From contig NZ_CP098252.1 of the NCBI RefSeq assembly GCF_027116575.1, positions 1,426,001 through 1,490,000 of the forward strand: a stretch of 64,000 bases of DNA, given 5' to 3'. The stretch is from Oxalobacter aliiformigenes. Its GTDB lineage: Bacteria; Pseudomonadota; Gammaproteobacteria; Burkholderiales; Burkholderiaceae_D. Positions 9,290 through 19,506 of the stretch are shown in pieces. The notes below the pieces were generated by a model. The model was not told the DNA's origin. It made no database searches and saw only the letters and a program-made list of their open reading frames with translations. Numbering within the stretch: the first letter of the stretch is position 1; each line of letters opens with the position of its first letter. A program made the translations under genes and the position numbers.

Positions 9290-12200
9290 ATGACAGACAA
9301 AATATCGAATACTTTCAAGCTCTCAGAGCATCTCCGACTGGGCAAATTCATGAGTATCGGTCACACCGCGCTGCTTTTTGCCGCCAGTTCTTCATTCACC
9401 ATCTTGTGCATTATTTACTGTCTGTCCGTTTTCTCCGAAGAAACCCGTCTGCGGTACCATCTGTTTGGTATGACGGGAGTTGTATTCGTGATATTGAGCG
9501 CCTTTCTGCTTCATTTCCTTTTGGCAAAAAGCGAACTGTCGGATTTTCTTCCGCATCGGAGAAACATCGTATTCTTTTATATCCTGCTGACATCACTTTA
9601 TTATCTCTTCGCGGATATTTTCGTCTACCACCATTCCGAAAACCCGGGGACGATGATTGAATTCGCCCTGAAAACCAATCTGGCACTGGTCGGTATCGCC
9701 AGTTCATTTCTTTACCTGTTTCTCTGGTATTTCGACGAATACCGTTCTTCAAAAATGACCAGTGCATACCGGAAAAGCGGCGATTACCGGTTGTTGCTGG
9801 TCTTTCTCGGCCTGCTTCTGATCATACCGGCTATCAGCTTCGGCATTCCGAAACTGTACAGTTCGCATCTGGAAAAAGAAATGCTGGACAATCTCGAGAC
9901 CAACGTACAAACAAAAACCTTCAATATCGAAAACTGGCTGGAAGAACAGCGCGATATCGGTTCCGTCGTCCTGAGCAGTTCATTTTTCCGCCAAAGTTTC
10001 GAAAAATGGCGTTTCGAAAACAATGCCATTGCCAAACTGGATGTCATCGATTTTCTCACGACACTCAAAAAAGCCCAGCAATACAAAAGCATCAAAATCA
10101 TTGACTCCAAAGGAAACGAACTGCTTTCCCTTGGCGAGAACCTGACGCTCGCAATAAACAACCGGCAATCGCTGCTCGAACTGATGAACCGGCCTTATGT
10201 CAGAAAAATCAGGCACAATATTTATTCACAGGGTGAATCCGGGTTCGAAATCGTGATTCCCTACATCCTGATCGACCGGATGCAGGAAGCGATGGGCGCC
10301 GTTCTGATCGCGTTCGATCCGAAAACATATCTGACGCAGAATTTCAACACCTGGCTCAGGTCACATCCCGGAAGGGAAATCGTTCTTCGCCGCCCGGAAG
10401 GAAACGGAACCGCCATGCTGTCAATCAAACCATCCGGAAACAACGGAAACGACATCGTCTATACCCCCGTGAACAGTCGTGAAACCATACCGTCACTCGC
10501 TGCGATCGCTGAAACCGGGAGCGGGATCGGCAACGATTACAACCAGGAAAAAGTTTTCATCGCATGGAACAACATCAGGGACACGGACTGGAAACTCATT
10601 TTCAAGCACGACTACAACAAGGCCATCCGTTCCGTGCAGAACTCGGCTTTCGGTGTTGCCATCATCACATTCTTTGCGGTTTTGGTTATCGGTCTTGCCC
10701 TGCTTCTGGTATGGAAAATGCACCAAAAGAACCGCAATCTCGCACGCCGGATCCAGAACGACAAATTGCAGGACAAATTCTATACCATGCCTTTCACCGG
10801 GATGGCCATCCTTTCTTCCCGGATGGACTGCTGGCTTCAGTGCAATGACAAAATCTGCAACATTCTGGGTTATACCAGAGAGGAAATGACGCTGAAAAGC
10901 TGGGACGACATTTGTCTCAGGCCCGATACGGAAGAGGAAAAATCCCGGCTGGCTGCCCTGAAAGAGGGTATCGTGGATGAAATCCACACCGAACGCGAAC
11001 TGGTCTGCAAAAATGGCAACATCGTACTGACCGATATCCACGCCCGTTGCGTCAGAAACAGGGACCGTTCGCCGGATTATTTCGTCGTCACATTCGAAGA
11101 CATCACCCGGCAACGGCAATCCGAACATCAGGTATCCAGACTCTCCGAGCTCAACACCATCCGCAGCCATTGCTCCTATGCCATATCCCGGAGCAAAAAC
11201 GAAAGTGAACTGTATGAAAACATCTGCCGGATCATCGTTCACCACAGCCATGTCAAAATGGCATGGATCGGCCTGATTGACGAGTCAACCCGCATGGTCA
11301 AAACAGGGGCGAAATATGGCGACGGCGTCATGTTCCTGGAAGAAATCGTGATTTCTGTCGATGAAAACAGTCCCAACGGCCATGGTACCGTCGGGAAAGC
11401 CGTACGCAGCGGAAAACCCTGCTGGAACCAGGATTTCCGGCATGATCCGTTATGTATGCCCTGGCACGACCGTTCCATCGAAAACCATCTCCAGTCCGTC
11501 GCCTCATTGCCCCTGAGGAAAAACGACAAAATCATCGGAGTGTTTCTGCTTGCATCCTCGCAGCTGAATGCCTTCGATTCTTCCGTTCAGAATTTGCTGA
11601 TGGAAGTCGCCAACGATATCGATTTCGCCCTTGAAAACTTCCATCGTGAACAGATCAGGACAAAAGCGGAACGCGATCTTCGCCATCTGTATGTCGAAAG
11701 CAAGGTCGCCGAAGCGGAAATCCGGCGTCTGAACCAGCTATATGCCATTCTGGGGTACTGCAATCAGGCCGTCGCCCGATGCACTACACAGGATGAACTG
11801 TTCAGGCAGATCTGCCAGATCGTCACACAATACGGTACGGTGAATGTCGCCTGGATCGGACTGGTCAACGAGGAAAACAGGGTATATCCGGTCGCTACGG
11901 AAGGGACATCGTCCGCCGTCATCACCCAGATACTGGATGTGATCCACCAAAACGACAAAACGATAACACAGGGTATCGTCAGAACAGCGCTGCGAGAAGA
12001 CAAGCCGGTATGGATCCAGGATTATGAAAACAATCCGGTCTGCGACATTCTTCGCAGCTCGACGGTCTGGAAAGAAGTCGCCAGACAACACCAGATACAT
12101 GCCATCGCCTGTCTGCCGCTCCACAAATACGGCAAGATCATCGGTTTTCTGAACCTGAATGCCCGCGAAACATATGCCTTCGATATCGCTGCCCGCAAAC

Positions 12201-13945
12201 TGCTGACGGAACTGGCTTCCAGCATCGATTTCGCGCTGGAGAATTTCGACCGGAAAGACCAGCTTCAACTGTCGGCACAAGTCTTCACACAAAGTAACGA
12301 AGGTCTGATGCTGCTGGACGCTTCCTGCAATATCGTCATGGTCAATCAGGCGTTTACCAAAATCACCGGCTATGAAAAAGAGGAAGCCATCGGACACACT
12401 CCCCGAATCCTCGCTTCCGGCAGGCATGACCGCGATTTTTACGAGATCATGTGGAACCGGATCGAAAAAAGCGGTTCATGGCAGGGAGAAATCTGGAACC
12501 GGCGCAAGGACGGCTTTATCTATCCGGAATGGCTGTCCATCCAGATCATGCGGGATGCCTCCGGCAAGCTGACCCATTACATCGGTCTTTTCGCCGATAT
12601 GACCGAACGCAAGAAAACTGAAGAGAAAATCCAGTGGCTGGCCCATTTCGACGCACTGACAGGATTGCCCAACCGAACCCTGTTGCGTGACCGAAGCAAT
12701 CTGGCGCTCAGCCTTGCACACCGCCGGCACGAACCGCTCGCCCTGATGTTCCTCGATCTGGACGGATTCAAGAACGTCAACGATTCACTGGGACACAATA
12801 TCGGCGATGAACTGCTCAAACAGTTTGCAGCCAGACTGAAAAGTATCGTTCGTGAACAAGACACGATTTCCCGGCAGGGCGGAGACGAGTTCGTGCTGGT
12901 GCTTCCCAACACCGACACAAGTGGCGCCACCATTATTGCCGAAAAACTGCTTGCCATCGCCGCAAAGCCCTATCATATCGAACCTCACGAACTGAATCTG
13001 ACCGCCTCCATCGGTATCGCCATGTTCCCGACAGACGGGATCGACTTCGACACTCTCTCGTGCAGCGCCGACACGGCCATGTACCGTACCAAGCAGAACG
13101 GAAGGAACAATTACTGTTTTTTCACAACGGAAATGCAGGAAAAATCCGCACGCATGCTGGAACTCGACAGTGCATTGCGTCGCGCACTGGAGCGGGACCA
13201 GTTCGTTCTGAACTATCAACCGATCATGTCGTTAAATCACAATGTCGTCGTCGGATTCGAGGCGCTGCTGCGCTGGGAACATCCCCAGCTCGGATCGGTC
13301 TCTCCCGAGGAATTCATCCCTGTTGCCGAATCCAACGGACAGATCATTCCGATCGGGGAATGGATACTGCGATCCGTCATCAGACAACTGAAAACATGGA
13401 CACAGGCCGGCCATCACGAAATCATGGTATCGGTCAACCTGTCGGCTGTCCAGTTCAGGGACAGAAGACTGACAGATCAGGTATCGGACCTTCTTCAGGA
13501 AGCCGGAATAAATCCGGACAGGCTGGTACTGGAACTGACGGAAACCGTCGCAATGGAAAAACCGCATGCCGCCATTGTCGTCATCGACAGCCTCAAGGAC
13601 AGAGGCATCAAAATCTCGATCGATGATTTCGGGACCGGGTACTCCTCGCTGGCCTATCTCAACAGATTTTCGGCACACAGCCTCAAAATAGACGGTTCAT
13701 TCATCCGCGATGTCCCCCGGAATCCGGAGAACATGGCCATTGTCAGTGCGATAGTGTCGCTGGCCCGCAACCTGGGCATCAAAACCATCGCGGAAGGCGT
13801 CGAAACGGAAGATCATATCGACTTTCTGAGAGAAATCGGCTGCACGGCCATTCAGGGACACTATCTTTCAAAACCCATGACGGCGAAAGTCGCGACCGAT
13901 TTCCTGAATACGGCCATGTCCGACCGGATGGAAACGGTTTCCTGA
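9290..13945 (+). CDS. Large membrane sensor with PAS-GAF-GAF-PAS-GGDEF-EAL domains (paralogue 2)
   Basis: A 1551-aa tandem paralogue of the preceding gene with the same domain order. The start at 9290 follows TTCAGGATA, an acceptable ribosome site. The hydrophobic N-terminus and the periplasmic region differ most; the second PAS, GGDEF and EAL regions are near-identical in phrasing (for example ETIW-like and PNRTLL segments). GGDEF is intact at about 1197-1201 with REQD upstream as a probable RxxD site; EAL is intact (FEALLRW, Glu about 1324) with DDFGTGYSS. Divergent sensors on conserved output suggest duplication followed by a change of input signal (inference). Confidence 0.93.
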   Translation: MTDKISNTFKLSEHLRLGKFMSIGHTALLFAASSSFTILCIIYCLSVFSEETRLRYHLFGMTGVVFVILSAFLLHFLLAKSELSDFLPHRRNIVFFYILLTSLYYLFADIFVYHHSENPGTMIEFALKTNLALVGIASSFLYLFLWYFDEYRSSKMTSAYRKSGDYRLLLVFLGLLLIIPAISFGIPKLYSSHLEKEMLDNLETNVQTKTFNIENWLEEQRDIGSVVLSSSFFRQSFEKWRFENNAIAKLDVIDFLTTLKKAQQYKSIKIIDSKGNELLSLGENLTLAINNRQSLLELMNRPYVRKIRHNIYSQGESGFEIVIPYILIDRMQEAMGAVLIAFDPKTYLTQNFNTWLRSHPGREIVLRRPEGNGTAMLSIKPSGNNGNDIVYTPVNSRETIPSLAAIAETGSGIGNDYNQEKVFIAWNNIRDTDWKLIFKHDYNKAIRSVQNSAFGVAIITFFAVLVIGLALLLVWKMHQKNRNLARRIQNDKLQDKFYTMPFTGMAILSSRMDCWLQCNDKICNILGYTREEMTLKSWDDICLRPDTEEEKSRLAALKEGIVDEIHTERELVCKNGNIVLTDIHARCVRNRDRSPDYFVVTFEDITRQRQSEHQVSRLSELNTIRSHCSYAISRSKNESELYENICRIIVHHSHVKMAWIGLIDESTRMVKTGAKYGDGVMFLEEIVISVDENSPNGHGTVGKAVRSGKPCWNQDFRHDPLCMPWHDRSIENHLQSVASLPLRKNDKIIGVFLLASSQLNAFDSSVQNLLMEVANDIDFALENFHREQIRTKAERDLRHLYVESKVAEAEIRRLNQLYAILGYCNQAVARCTTQDELFRQICQIVTQYGTVNVAWIGLVNEENRVYPVATEGTSSAVITQILDVIHQNDKTITQGIVRTALREDKPVWIQDYENNPVCDILRSSTVWKEVARQHQIHAIACLPLHKYGKIIGFLNLNARETYAFDIAARKLLTELASSIDFALENFDRKDQLQLSAQVFTQSNEGLMLLDASCNIVMVNQAFTKITGYEKEEAIGHTPRILASGRHDRDFYEIMWNRIEKSGSWQGEIWNRRKDGFIYPEWLSIQIMRDASGKLTHYIGLFADMTERKKTEEKIQWLAHFDALTGLPNRTLLRDRSNLALSLAHRRHEPLALMFLDLDGFKNVNDSLGHNIGDELLKQFAARLKSIVREQDTISRQGGDEFVLVLPNTDTSGATIIAEKLLAIAAKPYHIEPHELNLTASIGIAMFPTDGIDFDTLSCSADTAMYRTKQNGRNNYCFFTTEMQEKSARMLELDSALRRALERDQFVLNYQPIMSLNHNVVVGFEALLRWEHPQLGSVSPEEFIPVAESNGQIIPIGEWILRSVIRQLKTWTQAGHHEIMVSVNLSAVQFRDRRLTDQVSDLLQEAGINPDRLVLELTETVAMEKPHAAIVVIDSLKDRGIKISIDDFGTGYSSLAYLNRFSAHSLKIDGSFIRDVPRNPENMAIVSAIVSLARNLGIKTIAEGVETEDHIDFLREIGCTAIQGHYLSKPMTAKVATDFLNTAMSDRMETVS

Positions 13946-13975
13946 CAACGATCGGGATGAAAAGGGCAGGTACCG

Positions 13976-15391
13976 CTATGGCAGTACCTTGCCCGGATTC
14001 ATCAGATTGCCGGGATCCAGCGCCTTCTTGATCTGTTGCATCATCCGGATTTCCACTTCGCTTTTGTACCCCGCGTTTTCTCCGTGTTTTAACGCCCCCA
14101 GGCCGTGTTCGGCGGAAATGGCGCCGTGCATGCGGCTGACACTGTCGTAAACGATCCTGTTGATATCGTTCTGGCGAAGCAGGAACTCGTCATCCGGTAC
14201 CCCTTCCGGGGCACCCACATTGTAGTGCAGACTGCCGTCCCCCAGATGACCGAACGTCACCATGCGACAACCGGGAAAATAATGCTGAAGCTGCCTGTCG
14301 GTCGTTTCGATGAATTCGGCAAAAAGAGACGTCGGTACGGCAATATCATGCTTGACGTTCCTGCCTTCTTTCGCCTGGGCTGCCGAAATGTTCTCGCGCA
14401 AACTCCACATCGAACGGGATTGCGCCAGCGTCTGGGCCAGCGCCGCATCGCAGATGATGTCTTCCTCGATGGCATACTGGAGCAGCTTTTCGAACCGCGC
14501 AGCGGTCTGTTCTTCCGGTTCGCTCTCGCACAGTTCCAGCAGGACGAAATACGGTTTGTCCAGGGGCAAGGGAGGCAACAGGTGTGGAAAATACTTCGTG
14601 ACCAGCTCCAGACTGTAACGGGACATCAGCTCGAACGTCGTCAGGGCGAACCCGGCGAATTTCTGTGCAATCGTCAGAAAACGCAATGCATCGTCCGGTG
14701 TACGAAGAGCGACAAAAGCCGTTTGCTGTGTTCTCGGACGTGGAAACAGCTTCAAAACGGCAGCAGTAATCACACCCAGTGTGCCTTCCGATCCCACAAA
14801 CAGATCGCGCAGGTCATAACCGGTATTGTTTTTGCGTAACTTGTACAGGCCATTCCAGATATCGCCATCCGGAGTGACGACTTCCAGCCCCAGACACAAT
14901 TCCCGTGCCGTTCCATAACGCAAAACTGCCGTTCCACCGGCATTGGCGGCCAGATTCCCGCCGATCGTACACGATCCGGACGACGCCAGCGAAAGCGGAA
15001 ACAGCCTGTCGGCGTCCAGCGCCGCTTTCCTGACATCGTCGAGAATACACCCAGCCTCGACCGTCATGGTATTGTTGGCCACGTCGATTTCACGAATCCG
15101 TTTCAGGCGTCTCAAAGACAGCACGACGGCCTTGCCCGACGTATCCGGAACGCTTCCCAGGACAAGGCCGGTATTGCCTCCCTGCGGAACGACCGGAATC
15201 TTCTGCAATTTGCACAACTTGACGATATCGGCCACTTCCCGTGTATTACCCGGCGAAATGACAGCAAGCGCTTTTCCGGTGAATCGCCTGCGGTAATCGG
15301 TGATATAGGGAACCATCTTTGCAGGATCGCTGATGACATGAGCGTTTCCGACCAGTTTCCTGCATAATTCGATAAAAGAAACCTGTGCCAT
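13976..15391 (-). CDS. FAD-binding 2-hydroxyacid dehydrogenase (GlcD/D-lactate dehydrogenase family)
   Basis: 471 aa, the family's usual length. The N-terminal FAD-binding domain shows PQGGNTGLVLGSVPD and SGSCTIGGNLAANAGG, then KNNTGYDLRDLFVGSEGTLG. The C-terminal FAD-oxidase domain has FGHLGDGSLHYNV and SAEHGLG near the end, carrying the metal- and substrate-binding His residues. Such enzymes oxidise D-2-hydroxyacids (D-lactate, glycolate, D-2-hydroxyglutarate) and pass electrons to quinone, cytochrome or flavoprotein. No GlcE/GlcF or lactate permease neighbours, so the substrate is unresolved. The gene converges on the second GGDEF-EAL gene with 30 bp between stops. Confidence 0.85.
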   Translation of the reverse strand: MAQVSFIELCRKLVGNAHVISDPAKMVPYITDYRRRFTGKALAVISPGNTREVADIVKLCKLQKIPVVPQGGNTGLVLGSVPDTSGKAVVLSLRRLKRIREIDVANNTMTVEAGCILDDVRKAALDADRLFPLSLASSGSCTIGGNLAANAGGTAVLRYGTARELCLGLEVVTPDGDIWNGLYKLRKNNTGYDLRDLFVGSEGTLGVITAAVLKLFPRPRTQQTAFVALRTPDDALRFLTIAQKFAGFALTTFELMSRYSLELVTKYFPHLLPPLPLDKPYFVLLELCESEPEEQTAARFEKLLQYAIEEDIICDAALAQTLAQSRSMWSLRENISAAQAKEGRNVKHDIAVPTSLFAEFIETTDRQLQHYFPGCRMVTFGHLGDGSLHYNVGAPEGVPDDEFLLRQNDINRIVYDSVSRMHGAISAEHGLGALKHGENAGYKSEVEIRMMQQIKKALDPGNLMNPGKVLP

Positions 15392-15582
15392 AAAATGATA
15401 TTCGTATCAGGGCCTGTTCCGGCATCGCATTTCCAGCCGGGGCAAACCGGTATGCTCCCCGGCAACGACCAAGTCATGAAACCGTGTTTGTCGCTAAAAA
15501 TCAAAATCCGGGCATCCGCCACATGATAAAACAAATTTTCCCGCTTGCCTCTGGCAATGTCGTTTCAGCTTAAAATGTTTTT

Positions 15583-16905
15583 ATGGAAAAACCGGCTTTC
15601 ACCTCCCCACCGACCGATACCGATTCCCGGCTGGCGAATCTTTCCCGCAAAGACCGCATAAAAGGTATTTTGCGTTACTGCCGCGAAAGAGTGGAAGAAA
15701 ACAACCTCTCCGACGTGGCGGGCAACATCAGCTTCACCATCATCCTGAGTCTGGTTCCCATGCTGGCCATCATGCTGGCGATTTTCACCACGTTTCCGGA
15801 ATTCGGAACGCTGCAATACACGCTGGAAACCTATTTCGCGCAAGGCATGATACCGGGCAATATCGCCCGTACCATCCTGAACTACCTGGGAGAATTCGCT
15901 TCCAACGCCGCCAACGTTTCCATTGTCGGCGGTCTGGCACTGCTCTTTACGACACTGACCACCATTTCCACCATCGAAAGCGCTTTCGACCGGATCTGGC
16001 ACATCATGACACCCCGGCCACTCATAAAACGCATCATCCTGTATATTGCCATTGCCGTATTCGCCCCGCTGCTTTTGGGAATATCCATCTATCTGACCAC
16101 CCATCTGGTTCTCTCCAAACACGGACTGGTCGGCTGGCTGCCGGTTCTGAACACCATTTCGGCGCCACTGATCGCCGTCATCTGGACCACCATCGCGTTC
16201 ACGCTGCTTTACCGCATTTTGCCGCATCGTCTGGTACTGTGGAAAGACGCGGCCGCCGGAGGACTGTTCGCCGCCGTCGCCTTTGAAATCGCCATTCGGC
16301 TTTTCGCCTTTTTCATCGTCAACTTCAGTTCCTATGAAAGAATATACGGCGCACTGGCCGCTTTCCCGATCTTCATGATGTGGATCTACATCAGTTCGCT
16401 CATCATGCTTTTGGGCGCGCTGGTCGCCGCCTTGCTTCCCGATATCCGGAACGGCCGGTGGAATGCCGCTTCACTGATCGGCAGCCGTTTTTCGGATGCC
16501 ATGAAAATCATCGGTGTTCTCTACAATTCGGGACAACATCACAGTCTGGTCGTCTCCCGCACTGAACTGGAACGGCAAACCCATCTGAGTGTCAGCGAAA
16601 CGGAATACTGTCTGACAAAACTGGAAAAACTCGGCTGGGCAACGACGCTGAAACGTTCCATGATCAGTACCGTCTCTTTCAGAAAACGGGGGCCCCGGGA
16701 ATGGAAATGGATTGGCGACGCCCGCAAAATCACGGTCGCCGACGTTTTCAGACAATTCGTTTTCGCCGGAAACAGCGACGATCACCTGACGCTCGAAGTG
16801 GACAAGATCATCGACAACGGCCTGAACCTGGCCCTGGCCGACTATTTCGACATCCCGGAGGACAGCCTGCCGGAAAAACCGGAAGCCGCCACCGGAAAAA
16901 CCTGA
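15583..16905 (+). CDS. YihY/BrkB-family inner-membrane protein
   Basis: 440 aa. The first ~290 residues contain about six membrane segments with the family pattern DVAGNISFTIILSLVPML and, in the later part, YGALAAFPIFMMWIYISS. A ~140-residue cytoplasmic tail follows, as in the UPF0761 branch; part of it (SVSETEYCLTKLEKLGW) looks like a winged-helix segment. Members were once named RNase BN, which is not correct for this family; the function is unknown. The ATG at 15583 is divergent from the FAD-dehydrogenase gene. Translation stops 179 nt before the MFS gene. Confidence 0.85.
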   Translation: MEKPAFTSPPTDTDSRLANLSRKDRIKGILRYCRERVEENNLSDVAGNISFTIILSLVPMLAIMLAIFTTFPEFGTLQYTLETYFAQGMIPGNIARTILNYLGEFASNAANVSIVGGLALLFTTLTTISTIESAFDRIWHIMTPRPLIKRIILYIAIAVFAPLLLGISIYLTTHLVLSKHGLVGWLPVLNTISAPLIAVIWTTIAFTLLYRILPHRLVLWKDAAAGGLFAAVAFEIAIRLFAFFIVNFSSYERIYGALAAFPIFMMWIYISSLIMLLGALVAALLPDIRNGRWNAASLIGSRFSDAMKIIGVLYNSGQHHSLVVSRTELERQTHLSVSETEYCLTKLEKLGWATTLKRSMISTVSFRKRGPREWKWIGDARKITVADVFRQFVFAGNSDDHLTLEVDKIIDNGLNLALADYFDIPEDSLPEKPEAATGKT

Positions 16906-17084
16906 TCTTCCCGGTTGCCAAAGACGCACCGGCAAACCGGGGACAGACGGGGTCACCGGATGTTGGAGCTGCCCGGACCGTTTTCTTTTCCGTTTTCTTG
17001 ACTGATGAATGGAAAAAACGGTTTCAGGAGTGCTATCTTTACGGTCTGGAAAACCCTTCTGCCGGAGAACAGACCAACCGCACT

Positions 17085-18713
17085 ATGGAAACAGGCGAAA
17101 ATACCCCCCAAAAAGCAGAACCGCAGATCGGGGCATGGACACCCTTCCGTCATGGTGTCTTCCGCATGCTCTGGATCGCCATCCTGTTCGTCAATATCGC
17201 CTCGTGGATGCAGGATGTCGGAGCAGGATGGCTGATGACATCTCTCGCGCCGACACCGGTCATGGTATCCCTCGTACAGGCCGCCACCAGCACCCCGTTT
17301 TTCCTGCTGGCCATCCCGGCAGGCGCCATGGCCGACATCGTCGACCGTCGTCGCTACCTGATCGGAACGCAAATCTGGATGGCGGCATGTGCGGGATCGC
17401 TCGGCATTCTGACACTGACCGGCGTCACCGGTTCCTTGCTGTTGTTGCTGTTCACCTTCTTTCTGGGCGTCGGCATCGCCATGATGATGCCGGCCTGGGG
17501 CGCCATCATTCCGGAACTCGTCCCCCGTGAGGAATTGCAGTCCGCCGTTGCCTTAAACAGTATCGCCATCAATATCGCCCGTTCCGTCGGACCGGCCATT
17601 GCCGGAATGATCGTGGCCGCCGCCGGATCCGGCGCCGTTTTCGTGGCCAATGCCTGCTTCTACACTGTCGTCCTGTTTCTGGTCATCCGCTGGAAACGCA
17701 ACGTCCCGCAAAGCACCTTGCCGGCAGAACACCTGTTTGCCGCCGTAAAAACCGGCCTGCGGTTCGCGCGCCATTCCCAGGCACTTCGCGCCGTCATGGT
17801 GCGCGGATGCTGTTTTTTCATTTTCGCCAGCGCTTCCTGGGCGCTGATGCCGCTGATCGTCCGTCAGGAACTGAAACGCGGCCCGGGGACTTACGGCCTG
17901 CTGCTGGCCTGTATCGGTATCGGTGCGATAACCGGAGCGATCCTGATGCCAAGACTGATCCGCCGCGTCACGCGGGATACCATCATCCGCTGTGCATCGG
18001 CACTTTACGGTATCGCCATGCTGGCACTGGCGGTTTCCGATATCGTCGCTGCGGCCTGTGCCGCCATGCTGGTGATCGGAATTTCCTGGATGATGACCGC
18101 TTCGGCTCTGATGACCGCCGCGCAGATTTCACTTCCCGGATGGGTCAGGGCACGCGGTCTTGCATTCTTCTGGATTGTCTTTACCGGGGGGATGGCCGGC
18201 GGAAGCGTCGTCTGGGGGCAGGTTGCCGGACTGCTGAATATTCCGGCCGCTCTGGCTATCGCCGCCGCCTGTCTTTATGTCGGTATCGCCATTTCATGGC
18301 GTTTTTATGTCGGAACACAGGACAAGGCCGACCTGACGCCTTTGTCCCCCGACTGGGCCGGACCGGTACCCCGCAACATCGGAATGGACGAAGGGCCGAT
18401 CATGGTCACTATCGAATATCTGATCCGTCCGGAAGACACCGAAGCTTTCACCGACATCATGACTCGCCTGAGAGACATCCGGCAACGCAACGGAGCCATG
18501 CAATGGAACCTTTTCAACGACATGACGCGACCGGGTATCATGATCGAATCCTACATGATCGAGAACATGCTGGACATGCTGCGCCAGCGCGAACGCATGA
18601 CCGTCTCCGACCATGAAGTCCGGAACAGGGCCCGAGCCTATCATCGTGGAAGCGCCCCTCCGAAAGTCATCCGGATGCTGTCGGCTATCGGACACAAAAG
18701 GATTTTCGACTAG
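17085..18713 (+). CDS. MFS_3-family exporter with C-terminal ABM-like domain
   Basis: About 542 aa from METGENTPQ. The frame is open for 128 more codons upstream, but that part overlaps the preceding gene and is polar without family character. The core has 10-12 membrane helices with AGAMADIVDRRRYLIGTQ (the MFS loop 2-3 signature as found in the EntS/MFS_3 group) and LNSIAINIARSVGPAIAG. After the last helix there is a ~110-residue soluble tail (VTIEYLIRPEDTEAFTDIM...) resembling a monooxygenase-like ferredoxin fold, as seen in PF05977 proteins. Substrate unknown. Start confidence is moderate because no strong ribosome site is visible. Confidence 0.82.
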   Translation: METGENTPQKAEPQIGAWTPFRHGVFRMLWIAILFVNIASWMQDVGAGWLMTSLAPTPVMVSLVQAATSTPFFLLAIPAGAMADIVDRRRYLIGTQIWMAACAGSLGILTLTGVTGSLLLLLFTFFLGVGIAMMMPAWGAIIPELVPREELQSAVALNSIAINIARSVGPAIAGMIVAAAGSGAVFVANACFYTVVLFLVIRWKRNVPQSTLPAEHLFAAVKTGLRFARHSQALRAVMVRGCCFFIFASASWALMPLIVRQELKRGPGTYGLLLACIGIGAITGAILMPRLIRRVTRDTIIRCASALYGIAMLALAVSDIVAAACAAMLVIGISWMMTASALMTAAQISLPGWVRARGLAFFWIVFTGGMAGGSVVWGQVAGLLNIPAALAIAAACLYVGIAISWRFYVGTQDKADLTPLSPDWAGPVPRNIGMDEGPIMVTIEYLIRPEDTEAFTDIMTRLRDIRQRNGAMQWNLFNDMTRPGIMIESYMIENMLDMLRQRERMTVSDHEVRNRARAYHRGSAPPKVIRMLSAIGHKRIFD

Positions 18714-18731
18714 CAAGAACCGGACGCTTCA

Positions 18732-19505
18732 TCACCTGCCGGCCACGCCATACCCGATAACCAGCTCGTAGGTAACCGGCAGCCCGTTTTCTTCCCGCAG
18801 GGATTCGTAACGTTCCTGAATCATTTTCCAGGCCATTTTGCCCAGCAGGGCACGACGTTTCCCGGCAGCATAACCGGCACCGATTCCCCTGACCGACTCC
18901 AGCGCGGAACGGACATCCGGATAATACATCCTGTGTGTTTCATGCCTGACACGGATATCGGTGAAACCCGCCTCACGCATCCGCTCTTTCAGTGCGGCAA
19001 CCGGATGGAAATCCAGGACACGGCCGGCATCATCCAGCCCTGAAAAGGCGAAACCGGTTTCGCAGAGTGTACCGGGCGCCAGTGTCGAGAAATACAGAAT
19101 CCCGTTTTCGCCGAGTACCCGGTACAGCTCCCGAAACACCGTATCGGGACGACACCATTGCAAAGCCAGACTGCTCCATACGAAATCGAATCTGCTATCC
19201 GGAAAAGGCAGATTTTCCAGATCGCCTTCCACCGCCTCGAACCCTTTCTGCCGCATGCGTTCGACCATTCGGGAAGAAAGATCGCAACCGGTCAATGAAG
19301 CATCCGGCCACAGGCATCTCATGCACTGGGAACCGAAGCCGGTACCGCACCCGCCATCCAGCAGACGTTCCGGCGTCCATCCGGCCGGCAACCACCGGGG
19401 CAAAAGGCACAACATCCGTTCACACACCTGCCTCTGGAATACAGCCAGAGCATCATATGAAGCAGCCGCCCGGCCGAATGCCTCGCCGATTTTCGTCTTG
19501 TCCAT
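18732..19505 (-). CDS. bioC: Malonyl-ACP O-methyltransferase BioC
   Basis: 257 aa from MDKTKIGEAFGRAAASYD; the frame is open upstream but that part overlaps bioH. FGRAAASYD is the usual BioC N-terminal signature. LLDGGCGTGFGSQCM is the SAM-binding motif I and SLALQWCRPDTVFRELYRVL is typical of the family. BioC methylates malonyl-ACP so that fatty-acid synthesis can build the pimeloyl chain of biotin. The start codon lies one nucleotide after the bioH stop, so translation is probably coupled. It is the last gene of the minus-strand bioF-bioH-bioC group and converges on the MFS gene. Confidence 0.92.
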   Translation of the reverse strand: MDKTKIGEAFGRAAASYDALAVFQRQVCERMLCLLPRWLPAGWTPERLLDGGCGTGFGSQCMRCLWPDASLTGCDLSSRMVERMRQKGFEAVEGDLENLPFPDSRFDFVWSSLALQWCRPDTVFRELYRVLGENGILYFSTLAPGTLCETGFAFSGLDDAGRVLDFHPVAALKERMREAGFTDIRVRHETHRMYYPDVRSALESVRGIGAGYAAGKRRALLGKMAWKMIQERYESLREENGLPVTYELVIGYGVAGR

Positions 19506-19506
19506 A

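Noticed and set aside
13963..13994. Hairpin (GGGCAGGTAC/GTACCTTGCCC) between convergent genes as terminator
   Set aside because: It has a bulge, lacks a U tract and overlaps the 3' end of the FAD-dehydrogenase gene; too weak to list.
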